The translations under genes and the position numbers were made by a program. A DNA stretch of 64,000 bases, taken from contig CAMAWH010000011.1 in assembly GCA_945861635.1 (NCBI GenBank), forward strand, positions 1 through 64,000, written 5' to 3'. The notes below the pieces were generated by a model. It did not search any database. It was not told where the DNA came from and worked only from the letters and a program-made list of their open reading frames with translations. This document shows, piece after piece, positions 42,436-51,538 of this stretch (its first letter is position 1; every line of letters starts with the position of its first letter). The stretch comes from Klebsiella pneumoniae. Its GTDB lineage: Bacteria > Myxococcota_A > UBA796 > SXON01.

Positions 42436-43704
42436 ATGGAGCCGGACGTGCAGTTCGTCGCTGGGGCGGCCGCGCAGGCAGATGCCGTGTACGGGGCGAT
42501 CCGCGTGGCGGGGCCGTCATTCTGGGCAGATCGTGGGCGGCGTTGGACGGTCATGGGTTCACTGACGACGGTGGGCGTCGTGACCGAGCGGAATTGGCGC
42601 GCGCACGCTCGGCGGTCCGGCGGAAAGCAGGGGGATCGACGGGAGCGAGGGCATCTACCGTTCGCTGGCGGCATCGTTGGTTGGTTCGGCTACGAGGCGG
42701 GCCGGTGGATGGAAAGCATGCCAGTTCCGGGCGGGGAGCGTTGTCTTCCCGACGCATGGCTCGGGCGTTGTGACTCGTTCGCGTGCGGCGATCGGCGGAC
42801 GGGTGAATGGTGGGCTACCCCCGATCTCCACGCGACGGTTCGCCGAGCGCAGCCGCTGCCGCCACCGCTGCCGCCACCCCTGCCGCCGTCGGGGCGTCTG
42901 CCCGGCCGTCGTATCGCCGAGGTCGACCGTGACGCGTTTGAGCAAGGTGTGGTCTGCATCCTCGACCACTTGAGACGGGGCGATTGCTATCAGGTCAACC
43001 TTGCCCGTGAGGTGCGCGTGTCGGCGGCCGGCGATCCATTGACCGTTTGGCGGCGCCTGCGTGCGAACAACCCCGCTCGGCGCGCGATGTTCGTGGAGAC
43101 GGCGGATGGGGCGGTCGTTTCGAATTCGCCGGAACTGCTCCTTGCCGTGCATCGTGAGCGGCTATTGTCCATCCCCATCAAGGGGACATCGGGGCGCGGG
43201 GAGGACCCTCGTCTGCTGCTGGAGAGCGAAAAAGAGCGGGCAGAGCTCACGATGATCGTCGATCTTGTCCGGAGCGATCTCTCGCGGGTGGCGCGGCCGG
43301 GCAGCGTGGTGACAGGACCGCGTCGCGTCGGCGGCGTGGGGCACGTTTGGCATGCGATGCGTCGGGTGGGAGCGGAGCTTGATCGCGGGTTCGACGCCGT
43401 GGATGCCTTCGCGGCGATTTTCCCCCCCGGCAGCGTCATCGGTGCCCCGAAGGTCCGCGCGATGGAGGTGATTCGCGCGCTGGAACCGACGCCGCGGGGC
43501 GTCTACTGTGGCGCAATGGGTTGGTTCGGCGACGACGGAGATGCTTGGTGGAACGTCGCGATTCGTACGATTCAATTTCCATCCGCTTCCGCCGGGGAGG
43601 CGCGATTTCACGTCGGCGCGGGCATCGTTCTCGACAGCGATCCACGTCGCGAGTTTGAGGAAACGGACCTCAAGGCCCGTCGGATGGCGGAAGCGTTGGG
43701 ATGA
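42436..43704 (+). CDS. pabB: Aminodeoxychorismate synthase component I
   Basis: The 422-residue protein belongs to the chorismate-binding family (PabB/TrpE). The C-terminal half has EQGVVCILDHLRRGDCYQVNLAREV, the SIPIKGTSGRG motif with the Lys249 typical of ADC synthase (PIKGT, versus PIAGT in anthranilate synthase), ELTMIVDLVRSDLSRV, IFPPGSVIGAPKVRAME and GVYCGAMGWFG. It makes 4-amino-4-deoxychorismate for p-aminobenzoate and folate. No glutaminase (pabA) or lyase (pabC) gene lies beside it. The stop overlaps the start of thiE by four bases. It is divergent from the receiver-like protein, with 34 bases between the chosen starts. Confidence 0.92.
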   Translation: MEPDVQFVAGAAAQADAVYGAIRVAGPSFWADRGRRWTVMGSLTTVGVVTERNWRAHARRSGGKQGDRRERGHLPFAGGIVGWFGYEAGRWMESMPVPGGERCLPDAWLGRCDSFACGDRRTGEWWATPDLHATVRRAQPLPPPLPPPLPPSGRLPGRRIAEVDRDAFEQGVVCILDHLRRGDCYQVNLAREVRVSAAGDPLTVWRRLRANNPARRAMFVETADGAVVSNSPELLLAVHRERLLSIPIKGTSGRGEDPRLLLESEKERAELTMIVDLVRSDLSRVARPGSVVTGPRRVGGVGHVWHAMRRVGAELDRGFDAVDAFAAIFPPGSVIGAPKVRAMEVIRALEPTPRGVYCGAMGWFGDDGDAWWNVAIRTIQFPSASAGEARFHVGAGIVLDSDPRREFEETDLKARRMAEALG

Positions 43705-44270
43705 TCGCTTCTCCCGTGCATGGACTGTACGGCGTCGCGGACGCTGGCTTGGGTGATCCCCTGGAGCAGTTCACGTTGCTCGTCGAGGAAGGCGTTTCGG
43801 TGGTCCAACTGCGGTGCAAGGGCTGGCCGAGCGGACGGCTCCTGCCGACTGCTGTGGCGTGCGCGGCCCGGGCCCGCACCAGCCGTACCCGGTTCATCGT
43901 CAACGATGACGTGGACGTCGCGCGGCAGGTGGGCGCGTGGGTCCACCTCGGGCAAGAGGACGGTGAAACGTCGGAAGGTCACGGGCGTTCGACGCACACG
44001 GTCGCTCAGGTAACGGCGTGTGGATCGGCCCTCTACGTCGGATTCGGACCCGTGTTTACCACCGCCACCAAGGCCACCGGGTACGACCCGCGGGGCCTCG
44101 ATGCGCTTGCCGAGGCGATTCGCGTCGCAACCGTTCCCGTGGTTGCCATCGGTGGAATCACGGTTGAGAATATCGATTCTGTGCGCTCCACGGGGGTGGC
44201 GTCGTGGGCGGCGATCGGCGCGATCTGGCGGTCACCTTCGCCTCGGGAGGCCATCCGCCGGTTGAGGTGA
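43701..44270 (+). CDS. thiE: Thiamine-phosphate synthase-like protein
   Basis: The 189-residue protein has the TIM-barrel signatures of ThiE: GVSVVQLRCKGWPS (strand 2, pyrimidine-side), TRFIVNDDVDVARQVGAWVHLGQED (pyrophosphate site), YVGFGPVFTTATKAT (about 112-126) and VVAIGGITVENI. ThiE joins the thiazole and pyrimidine phosphates into thiamine phosphate. Compared with the family (about 210) it is slightly short, and the loop after LGQEDGET is reduced. Its start overlaps the pabB stop (ATGA at 43701-43704), linking two cofactor pathways in one operon. A TenI-type regulator-like paralogue is a less likely alternative. Confidence 0.85.
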   Translation: MIASPVHGLYGVADAGLGDPLEQFTLLVEEGVSVVQLRCKGWPSGRLLPTAVACAARARTSRTRFIVNDDVDVARQVGAWVHLGQEDGETSEGHGRSTHTVAQVTACGSALYVGFGPVFTTATKATGYDPRGLDALAEAIRVATVPVVAIGGITVENIDSVRSTGVASWAAIGAIWRSPSPREAIRRLR

Positions 44271-44356
44271 GGGCTGCCCGGACGCCTCACGGCCAGAATG
44301 TCCTGCATCCCCGTCCACAACCGGATCGTGGGGGAGTTATCCTCCGCTCCCGCCCG

Positions 44357-46117
44357 ATGTCCCACCTCCTCCTCGCCCTCACCCTCGCCGCCCCCTCCTT
44401 CGCCGGCCCAGCGGACGGCGATCCTCCCGAGGTCGAGTCGCCGGCGGAAGAAGGCTCGATCTGGGATTACATCGAGTCTGCCGAAGGTGCGCCGCCTGCG
44501 CCGGAAGTCGTGCGCGATAGTGAGGAATTGGTGGAGGAGCGCATTGCGGAGCTCTCACCCACGGGGTCCGTTGGGGCGGAGCCACCGATCGAGTACTACC
44601 TCGACCCGCTCGGGGCCACGACGCGCGATCCACTGCATCTTGACAAGGTCGATCCGAAAGAATTTGACATTCCGATCATCGTGAACGACGACGTGAAGAA
44701 GTGGATGACGTACTTCCTCACGCGCGGGCGCAAGTACTACGGGCGCTATCTGCAGCGGTCCACCAAGTGGATGCCGATGATGCATCGCGAGTTGGAAGCG
44801 CGCGGCCTGCCCGCGGACCTCGTGTATCTCTCGATGATCGAGTCAGGGTTCACAACGGGCGCTACCAGTTATGCGTCGGCGGCGGGCTTGTGGCAGTTCA
44901 TGCCGGCCACGGGTCGGCAGTACGGACTGCGCGTGGACTGGTGGCTGGACGAACGCCGTGATCCGGAGAAGTCTACCGTCTCCGCGCTCCAGTACCTGGC
45001 CTACCTCAATCGCATGTTCGCCGGGGATTGGTGGCTGTCCTGGGCCTCCTACAACGGCGGGGAGGGGCGCGTGATGAAGACCACGCGGCGGCTGGGTACG
45101 ACGGATTTCTGGAAGATCGTGGCGCATGATTCGCTTCACACCGAGACGGAGAACTACGTTCCGAAACTCATCGCAGCGGCGATCATCGGGAAGCACCCGG
45201 AACGATACGGCTTCGTGGGCCTGAAATACGAGCCGGAGTTCGCATTTGATGCCGTCGAGGTGCCAGGTTCGACCTCGGTTGAGGTGCTCGCGCGGTGCGC
45301 AGGCATTCCGGAGGAGGACTTTCTTGCGCTCAACCCTGCGTTACGACGCTGGGCGTTGCCACCGGACCCGGAAATGCAGCGCATTCGCCTGCCTGTGGGG
45401 CAGAAAGACGTGTTTGCAGAAGCGTTTGCCAAGGTGCCGCCGGCCGAGCGCATCACGTTCGTCCATCACACCGTGAAGAAGGGCGAAAGCGTCGGTAGCA
45501 TCGCAAAGAAGTACGGAATTTCGAGTGATGATATCGTCCGGTTGAACCATATCAAGAACAAGAATCGGGTCAGCATTGGAACGGTGCTCGTCCTGCCCGG
45601 CAAGGGCCCCAACGGGGAGAGGATTCCGATGGCGGAGGTCGGCGAAAAGCCGGTCGCCGAGAAGCCCGCGTCGGTGGGTTCGCCGGGAGAGAAATCGTCG
45701 GGAGAGAAGTCCAGCGGGGGCGCCAAGTCCGACGCGCCGGCACCGGTAAAGACGACGTACAAGGTGCGTGGCGGCGACACGCTAGGCGGCATCGCGTCCA
45801 AGCACGGAACGACGGTCACTCAGCTTCAAAAGTGGAACGGCATTCGGGGCAATCACATCGAGGTCGGCCAGAAGCTGATCGTGAAGGTAACGGCAGGAAA
45901 AACGAGCGAAACGCCGCCGGAAAAGGTGGCCGACAAGGCATCGGTGCCGTCCAAGTCGACGACGCCCGCGAAGACGACATCGTACACCGTGCGAAAGGGC
46001 GATACGTTAGGGTCCATCGCCGATAAGGTTGATGTGTCGGTCGCGGACCTGAAGTCGTGGAACGGCATCAAGGGGACGACGATCTACCCGGGTCAAAAGC
46101 TCAAAATCAAGGGGTGA
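44357..46117 (+). CDS. MltD-like lytic murein transglycosylase with three LysM domains
   Basis: The 586-residue protein has a signal peptide (MSHLLLALTLAAPSFAG), an acidic linker, then a goose-lysozyme-like SLT domain whose catalytic Glu161 is in YLSMIESGFTTGATSYASAAG followed by GLWQFMPATGRQYGL. Three LysM domains follow at about 371-415, 469-511 and 543-585, separated by Lys/Pro/Ser linkers; each starts with a Y/HxVxxGDxxGSIA type segment. It cleaves peptidoglycan to 1,6-anhydro products in the periplasm. I chose the ATG at 44357 for its signal peptide. It has no lipobox. The gene is 87 bases after thiE and two bases before moeA, an unusual pairing. Confidence 0.93.
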   Translation: MSHLLLALTLAAPSFAGPADGDPPEVESPAEEGSIWDYIESAEGAPPAPEVVRDSEELVEERIAELSPTGSVGAEPPIEYYLDPLGATTRDPLHLDKVDPKEFDIPIIVNDDVKKWMTYFLTRGRKYYGRYLQRSTKWMPMMHRELEARGLPADLVYLSMIESGFTTGATSYASAAGLWQFMPATGRQYGLRVDWWLDERRDPEKSTVSALQYLAYLNRMFAGDWWLSWASYNGGEGRVMKTTRRLGTTDFWKIVAHDSLHTETENYVPKLIAAAIIGKHPERYGFVGLKYEPEFAFDAVEVPGSTSVEVLARCAGIPEEDFLALNPALRRWALPPDPEMQRIRLPVGQKDVFAEAFAKVPPAERITFVHHTVKKGESVGSIAKKYGISSDDIVRLNHIKNKNRVSIGTVLVLPGKGPNGERIPMAEVGEKPVAEKPASVGSPGEKSSGEKSSGGAKSDAPAPVKTTYKVRGGDTLGGIASKHGTTVTQLQKWNGIRGNHIEVGQKLIVKVTAGKTSETPPEKVADKASVPSKSTTPAKTTSYTVRKGDTLGSIADKVDVSVADLKSWNGIKGTTIYPGQKLKIKG

Positions 46118-46119
46118 AG

Positions 46120-47370
46120 ATGCTGTCGGTGAACGAAGCGCTGGCCCGGGTACTGACCGATGTGCCGCGCGTCGGAAGTGAGCGGGTGTTTCTGGCCGAT
46201 GCGCTCGGCCGGCTCCTGGCGGCTAGTGTGCGCTCGCCGGAAGATTTGCCACCCTGGACAAACTCCGCGATGGATGGGTATGCGGTAATTGCCGCGGACG
46301 TGCCGGGCACGTTGCACGTTCTCGAAACCATTGCGGCGGGGGCGGTGCCGACCGTGGGGGTCAAGCGCGGAAAGGCGTCGCGCATCATGACGGGCGCTCC
46401 GGTGCCAGGCGGCGCGGACGCGATTGTCATGATGGAGGACACGCGCACGGAAGGGGAGAGCGTCGTCATCGGGGTTTCGGCACGCGCGGGGCAACACTTC
46501 CGTCGTCAGGGGTCCGATGTTCGCACGGGAGATGTCGTCGCGACGCAGGGGCAAACGCTGACGCCAGGACGGATCGGCTTGCTCGCGTCGCTGGGGATTC
46601 CGAGTGTGCGCGTGGCGGTGCGCCCGCGCGTGGCAATTCTCTCCACGGGAGACGAAGTGGTGGAACCCGGCTTCCCGCTTGGTCCGGGTCAGATCCACTC
46701 GTCGAACACCCACGCGCTTACGGCGTTGGTGCGAGATGCGGGGGGGGAGCCGGTGGACATGGGGAATGTGCGAGACGACCCTTCGGCGCTTGCGGAAGCC
46801 TTTGCCGAGGCGGCCCGTTTTGATGTCGTGGTGTCCACGGGGGGGGTCAGCGTCGGCGATTTCGACCACGTAAAGGGTGTGATCGGCGGCGGCGTGGAGT
46901 TCTGGCGCGTCGCGATGAAGCCCGGGAAGCCGCTCGCATACGGTCACATCGGGGGAAAGCCGGTATTTGGCTTGCCGGGGAATCCGGTGAGCTGCATGGT
47001 CAACTTCCTTCAGTTCGTGCGGCCCGTGTTGCGGACGATGATGGGCGATCCCCGGCCGTTCTTACCGGTCGTCCGCGCGAATGTGCTCGCGGCGATTCGG
47101 CGCCAACCCGGCCGCGATGAATTCCTGCGCGTCCGCCTCGAACGGGCCGGGGAGCACATCCACGCCATCCCGGCGGGCGGCCATCAGGGCAGCGGCAACG
47201 TGCGCTCGATGGCGGACGCACATGGCTTTCTGCTCGTTGGCGCCAATGCGACAGAGGTGTCGGGCGTCGTGAACGTACAGGTGTATGACTGGGGGTTCAT
47301 GGCGGGAGAGGACGCTGCGTATGGCTGGGCGGCGGCGGGCGCGGCGTCGGGAGAGGCCGAGTGCTGTTGA
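46120..47370 (+). CDS. moeA: Molybdopterin molybdenumtransferase
   Basis: The 416-residue protein inserts molybdate into adenylated molybdopterin. MoeA signatures are DLPPWTNSAMDGYAVIA (about 40-56), GKASRIMTGAPVPGGADAIVMMED (about 86-109), the MoCF domain VAILSTGDEVVEPG ... IHSSN and VVVSTGGVSVGDFDHVK, and MKPGKPLAYGHIGGKPVFGLPGNPVSC. The C-terminal domain IV is present, with an extra Ala/Gly-rich tail (about 400-416). The ATG at 46120 is preferred; a GTG at 46114 overlapping the previous stop is possible. A mobA gene occurs at 51539, so cofactor maturation genes are split in the window. Confidence 0.94.
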   Translation: MLSVNEALARVLTDVPRVGSERVFLADALGRLLAASVRSPEDLPPWTNSAMDGYAVIAADVPGTLHVLETIAAGAVPTVGVKRGKASRIMTGAPVPGGADAIVMMEDTRTEGESVVIGVSARAGQHFRRQGSDVRTGDVVATQGQTLTPGRIGLLASLGIPSVRVAVRPRVAILSTGDEVVEPGFPLGPGQIHSSNTHALTALVRDAGGEPVDMGNVRDDPSALAEAFAEAARFDVVVSTGGVSVGDFDHVKGVIGGGVEFWRVAMKPGKPLAYGHIGGKPVFGLPGNPVSCMVNFLQFVRPVLRTMMGDPRPFLPVVRANVLAAIRRQPGRDEFLRVRLERAGEHIHAIPAGGHQGSGNVRSMADAHGFLLVGANATEVSGVVNVQVYDWGFMAGEDAAYGWAAAGAASGEAECC

Positions 47371-47446
47371 CGTGACACGGCGCGTCGGTTCTGCCAAACA
47401 AACGGATGCGCGAAGCGCAGCCCCAAAAACAGCGTAGACTGGGGGC

Positions 47447-48925
47447 ATGAGGCTGGCCGCGCTCGCGTTGTTGTCGGCCTGCTTCCCGCCCGATGCGGAC
47501 GGAGATGGGGCGTTGATCCCGGCAGATTGTGATGATGGGAATGCCGAGGTGTTTCCCGGCGCAGGGGAGACCTGTGGCAACGGCGTCGATGACGATTGCG
47601 ACGAGACCGCCACGGGATGTGGCCCGGCCGGACGGATGAGCGTAGACGATGCCAACGCGCGAATTGTGGGGGATGGACAGTATGGAGAGGGCTGGGCGAT
47701 TCGAGCGATGCTCGGCCCCGGAGACATCGATGGCGACGGTGTTTCCGATGTAGTGGTCGGGGCGCCTGGGGATTATCGGGAGCGGGGCGCGGTTTTCGTA
47801 ATTGCGGGTCCGATCGTCGGCACTCTGGAGATCGCCGGCCGTGAACCGACGTACCAAGGGGAGCATCGGATCGGCGTTGGTCGGGAGTTCGCCGCTGGCG
47901 ATGTCACGGGCGATGGCACCGCTGATTTGGTGATCAGCGCCGGGTACGACCACGACAATCGCGGGCATATTGTGGTACTGGAAGGCCCCGTTTCGATGCC
48001 GACCGCCGATGTCGTGATGGATGTGTCCTTCGATGGCTACTACGCGAGCGGGATTGCCGCGGCGGGGGACGTGACGGGCGATGGGGTGGGGGACATTCTG
48101 GTCGGGAGTCCGTCTATTTTCGATCCGGAAGGGAAGGGGTCCGTTTGGATTCTGCCGGGGGGAACCATCGGAAAAAACAACCTCGTCGACGTCGGCTTCG
48201 CGCTGACCGGGGAAGCCGCGGGGGACGGAGCGGGCCGATCCGTCGCAACCGGCGACATCAACGCGGACGGTGTGCCGGACGTGATCATGGGCGGCGCGAC
48301 GACTGACCGCGGCGGGGTGGCGTACATCGTCCTTGGGCCGGTGACGGAGGGGAGGGCGCTTGTGGACGCAGACATCCGGATCGAGGGAGCGTACGGCGAA
48401 TCGGAGGTGGGTAGTGGGTTGGCGGCCGGCGACGCGGATGGTGACGGCTACGATGACGTCCTGGCGAGCGGATTTGAAGAGGATGATTACCATGCTGACC
48501 GCATGGGATATGCCGCGGTCGCATGGTTGTTTTCCGGCCCGATGGAACGGGGCGGGTGGACCGGGCGAGCCACCGCGACGTTCCGTGGGACGCCTGGGTT
48601 TGAGGAGCCGAGCAACGTCCCGAGTGGGGTGGCCTTTGCCGGGGATGTCGATGGCGACGGGAAGGAGGATCTGCTCTTCGGTTTTCACGCAGCGTGCTGG
48701 CGCTTGGGGTGCACCGTGCTGGTTCGCGGCGTACCGGATGGGATTATCGACCTTGCGGAGGCCGACACCGTGATCGTCGGTGAGGAAGAAGCGGGGGGCG
48801 GTTCAGCGGCGGCGGGGGCAGGGGACCTGGACGGCGATGGATTTTCGGACATCCTCGTCGGGGGCTGGTACGCGAATCGGAACGGCGGGGTGGTTTCGGT
48901 GATCGGCGGCGGTCCCGGGTTTTAG
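47447..48925 (+). CDS. FG-GAP repeat lipoprotein with MopE-like motif
   Basis: The 492-residue product has a lipoprotein signal (MRLAALALLSACFPP, Cys12), followed directly by DADGDGALIPADCDDGNAEVFPG, a MopE-like metal-binding motif, and the cysteine pair CGNGVDDDCDETATGC. FG-GAP blades follow through the whole length: DIDGDGVSDVVVGAPGD, DVTGDGTADLVISAGYD, DADGDGYDDVLASG and DLDGDGFSDILVGGW. A calcium-binding beta-propeller on the cell surface or in the periplasm is expected. It is the third protein of this type in the window. Its end overlaps the end of the opposite-strand pseudo-protease gene by 123 bases. Confidence 0.9.
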   Translation: MRLAALALLSACFPPDADGDGALIPADCDDGNAEVFPGAGETCGNGVDDDCDETATGCGPAGRMSVDDANARIVGDGQYGEGWAIRAMLGPGDIDGDGVSDVVVGAPGDYRERGAVFVIAGPIVGTLEIAGREPTYQGEHRIGVGREFAAGDVTGDGTADLVISAGYDHDNRGHIVVLEGPVSMPTADVVMDVSFDGYYASGIAAAGDVTGDGVGDILVGSPSIFDPEGKGSVWILPGGTIGKNNLVDVGFALTGEAAGDGAGRSVATGDINADGVPDVIMGGATTDRGGVAYIVLGPVTEGRALVDADIRIEGAYGESEVGSGLAAGDADGDGYDDVLASGFEEDDYHADRMGYAAVAWLFSGPMERGGWTGRATATFRGTPGFEEPSNVPSGVAFAGDVDGDGKEDLLFGFHAACWRLGCTVLVRGVPDGIIDLAEADTVIVGEEEAGGGSAAAGAGDLDGDGFSDILVGGWYANRNGGVVSVIGGGPGF

Positions 48926-50347
48926 GGCGGCCCTCGCTGCACGACGCCGACGTCGTACAGCGAGCATGCAGGAGACGAGCAGGATCGGGCTGGCGTGAGG
49001 TGTTGTGGCACAGAGCACTGGCGCCGCCATCGCACAAGGGGAGACGTTGGCTTTGCCGCCGATGCAGAGGGTGAGATCGATGGCCGGAAGGGTGCGCTCG
49101 GGATGGCTCACGCTGAGCCAGATTCCGCCCGCGTCGTAGGTTCCGAGGTTGAGGGAGTGTAGCCGCGGGAGGCCGAAAGGACCCCGCATGGCGTCGAGCG
49201 CTCCATCGTCGGCGCCATTGTGCACGGGGTGGACGGTGACGGTGAGCGGACCGGGGTCGCCGGACACGCCCAACCAGAGTTCACCGCCGTCGTGATCGAC
49301 GCGGTAGTAGACGGCCGAGAGTGGCTGGAAGGTACGGGCGTCATGGATGGTCGGCCCTTCGGCAGACACATGGACACCGGCGGTTGCGCGGACGCTGGTG
49401 TAGGGATTGTCGTCGGCCGCTCGGGCGTCGCCGAGCGTGACGTTGGCGGCGGCGAACAGCGGCCACTGCTCTCGCAAGGACGTGCCGAGGCTCCGTAATC
49501 CGGCGTCCAGCGCGGCCGGACCGTCGTGATCGATGGATGCCTCGATGGTGGCAAGGATCACGTCGCCGTCGACGTGATCGTCGAAGTACCACCACAGAAG
49601 TGACGCGCTGTCGAGCGGGTCCGGGGCTACGTCGACGCAGAATTCGAAATCGTCGATAACGATGTCCATCACGGAGGTGCGTTCGGGCGTGCCGACGATG
49701 CGCACCGGCGCGTCCGCCAGCGCCGAATCGGCCACGCTCAGATAGGCGTCGGCATCGACGCCGGCACTATAGCGGTCGGACTCAAACCGGGAAGACATCC
49801 GGGTCGCGGCGCCGTTCCGCAGCCATTGCGGCTCGCGGTCGCTGCCGTCATACGCCAGTTCGACGGCCTGAAACACCTCCCACGCGACAGGCCGATAGGT
49901 CCCGTCCTGATTCGACAGGAGGATCGTTGCGGCGCAGCGGTTGTCGATGCACCCGGCGCGGCGGGTCTGTCCGTAGACGTCCGCCTCGGCGAAAACCCGG
50001 GTGAAATCGACGAGGTAGATGTCGAGTGCGGCGTTACCGCCCGGGGCTCCCCACGAGGTTTCCTCGTCTGAGAGCGGCGGCGCAAACCCACGCGATGCGT
50101 AGAATGCCAGGACATCCTCCGCATCGAACGCGATTTGTTGCGGGAGGTCGGGAATGCCGTCGTCGTCGTCGTCGGTCTGGTCGACGCCGTTCGGCCCGCG
50201 GTCGCTGTAGTGGATGCGGACGGCGCCCGTAGGCCCATCCACGGAGAGCACGTCATCTGCTGGGGAGTAGACGGGGCCAAATACGGCAGCGTCCGGACGA
50301 TCGCATGCCAAGGCGCCCAGGGCGAGGAAGGACGCGCATCGTCGCAT
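48803..50347 (-). CDS. MXAN_6640-type metalloprotease homologue lacking the zinc motif
   Basis: The 514-residue lipoprotein (LGALAC, Cys15) matches the layout I know for the MXAN_6640 putative metalloprotease family: RIHYSDRGPNGVDQTDDDDDGIPD (about 44-67), AFDAEDVLAFYASRGF and GGNAALDIYLVDFT. Where that family has an HEFFH zinc site, this protein has AWEVFQAVELAYD (Trp156, Glu157, Gln160), so both His are lost, and the later Glu is Asn (WLRNGAATRM). It is probably a pseudoenzyme. Near the C-terminus SPILLVSCMLAVRRRRR looks like a MYXO-CTERM sorting signal, but about 44 residues follow it, in the part overlapping the convergent FG-GAP gene. The family call is from memory of motifs. Confidence 0.75.
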   Translation of the reverse strand: MRRCASFLALGALACDRPDAAVFGPVYSPADDVLSVDGPTGAVRIHYSDRGPNGVDQTDDDDDGIPDLPQQIAFDAEDVLAFYASRGFAPPLSDEETSWGAPGGNAALDIYLVDFTRVFAEADVYGQTRRAGCIDNRCAATILLSNQDGTYRPVAWEVFQAVELAYDGSDREPQWLRNGAATRMSSRFESDRYSAGVDADAYLSVADSALADAPVRIVGTPERTSVMDIVIDDFEFCVDVAPDPLDSASLLWWYFDDHVDGDVILATIEASIDHDGPAALDAGLRSLGTSLREQWPLFAAANVTLGDARAADDNPYTSVRATAGVHVSAEGPTIHDARTFQPLSAVYYRVDHDGGELWLGVSGDPGPLTVTVHPVHNGADDGALDAMRGPFGLPRLHSLNLGTYDAGGIWLSVSHPERTLPAIDLTLCIGGKANVSPCAMAAPVLCATTPHASPILLVSCMLAVRRRRRAARAALKPGTAADHRNHPAVPIRVPAPDEDVRKSIAVQVPCPRRR

Positions 50348-50405
50348 GTGGGGAGCGTACTGGATTCTGGCGGCGAGCGGGGGCGAATCGTGCGAGGATG
50401 CCCCG

Positions 50406-51533
50406 ATGGATGCGCCGGCGAAAGCCCCGTTGGACGCCCCGTTGGACGCGGAGATCCTCCGCCTGCGCGTCTTCCTGCTCGCCGTCGTAAGGTCGGGAGT
50501 GCTTGGTGTGGCCGGCGGGGTCGGCATTGCCGGCGTGATCGGCGGAGCGGCAGCGTGCAAGGATTCGCCGGAAGACTGGCCGGAATGCGGAGTGGAGGAA
50601 GAGGCAACCGCGGCGGACTACAGCGAATATGGCAGCCTTCCTACGGGTGATTTCCTCGTCTGTGGGGAACTTCCAGTGGGCGGTGCCGAATGTCTCGATT
50701 TCAGAGACGTCAACGTGTACGACTTCTACCGCGAGAACGTCGGGGAGTCGGGTAACGACAATGGCAGTTCCTACATGCTCGCCATGGATTGCGGCCCCGA
50801 GACGACCCGGACGGACGCGTGCTGCTATGTCATCGCACACTCCGGAACTGTTCAGGCGGGCCGCCCGTTTGGGGTCGGCGGACGCGAACGCGTCGCGACG
50901 ATACGTAGGGCGCGGGTGTGGGGAACGGCGGGCGGTTCCCGCCCCGGTCTCGCCGCGATCTGGACCGCTCGCGGCCTCGCAGAACACGCCTCGATTGCTT
51001 CCTTCGCCCGGTTTACGCTGGCGTTGTTGTCACTGGGCGCGCCCTCGGACCTCGTGCTTGCGGCGACACGTGCGCAGGGCGACGAAATCGAACACGCGCG
51101 GCTGTGTTTCAGCATCGCCCACGCGCTCGGGGGCCAGGCCGTGACCGCCGGTCCGCTCGACGTCGGCGGTGCGATGGGCGAGTTGGATCCTGTCTCCGTC
51201 GCGATTGCCCTTGCGACGGAAGGGTGCGTCATCGAAACGGTGGCGGCTGCGAGAGCCGCGCTGGAAGCGCGCGAGATGGCGCAGCGGGGGAATCACGCTG
51301 CGCAGGAGAGGCGCATCGCGGCGGCGCTCTCGCGAATCGCGGTGGACGAAGCTCGACATGCCGCGCTGGCCTGGCGCGCGGCGGCGTGGTTGCTCCGTGC
51401 GTATCCGGAGACGCGGCCTCCCTTTCACGACGCCGTCGAAAACGCGTTGGCGGACATGGCGACGTCTGAGTCGCTCGGCGCCGGCGCCGTCCTTGTGCTG
51501 GTCGAGCCGCTCCTCGCGGCGGCGGCCGCGTAG
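50406..51533 (+). CDS. Ferritin-like protein with membrane segment and Cys-rich N-terminal domain
   Basis: The 375-residue protein has a hydrophobic segment at about 20-50 (VFLLAVVRSGVLGVAGGVGIAGVIGG). A cysteine-containing domain of about 110 residues follows (CGVEEE ... CGELPVGGAEC ... TDACCYVIAH). The C-terminal half is a ferritin-like four-helix bundle. Carboxylate/His motifs are EHASIASFARF (about 192), DEIEHARLCF (about 226), EGCVIETVAAA (about 272) and DEARHAALAWR (about 313), the pattern of a di-iron site. This protein type is common in myxobacterial genomes but has no known function that I can name. I chose the ATG at 50406; an earlier start would collide with the divergent gene. It is five bases ahead of mobA. 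Confidence 0.8.
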   Translation: MDAPAKAPLDAPLDAEILRLRVFLLAVVRSGVLGVAGGVGIAGVIGGAAACKDSPEDWPECGVEEEATAADYSEYGSLPTGDFLVCGELPVGGAECLDFRDVNVYDFYRENVGESGNDNGSSYMLAMDCGPETTRTDACCYVIAHSGTVQAGRPFGVGGRERVATIRRARVWGTAGGSRPGLAAIWTARGLAEHASIASFARFTLALLSLGAPSDLVLAATRAQGDEIEHARLCFSIAHALGGQAVTAGPLDVGGAMGELDPVSVAIALATEGCVIETVAAARAALEAREMAQRGNHAAQERRIAAALSRIAVDEARHAALAWRAAAWLLRAYPETRPPFHDAVENALADMATSESLGAGAVLVLVEPLLAAAAA

Positions 51534-51538
51534 GCGTC

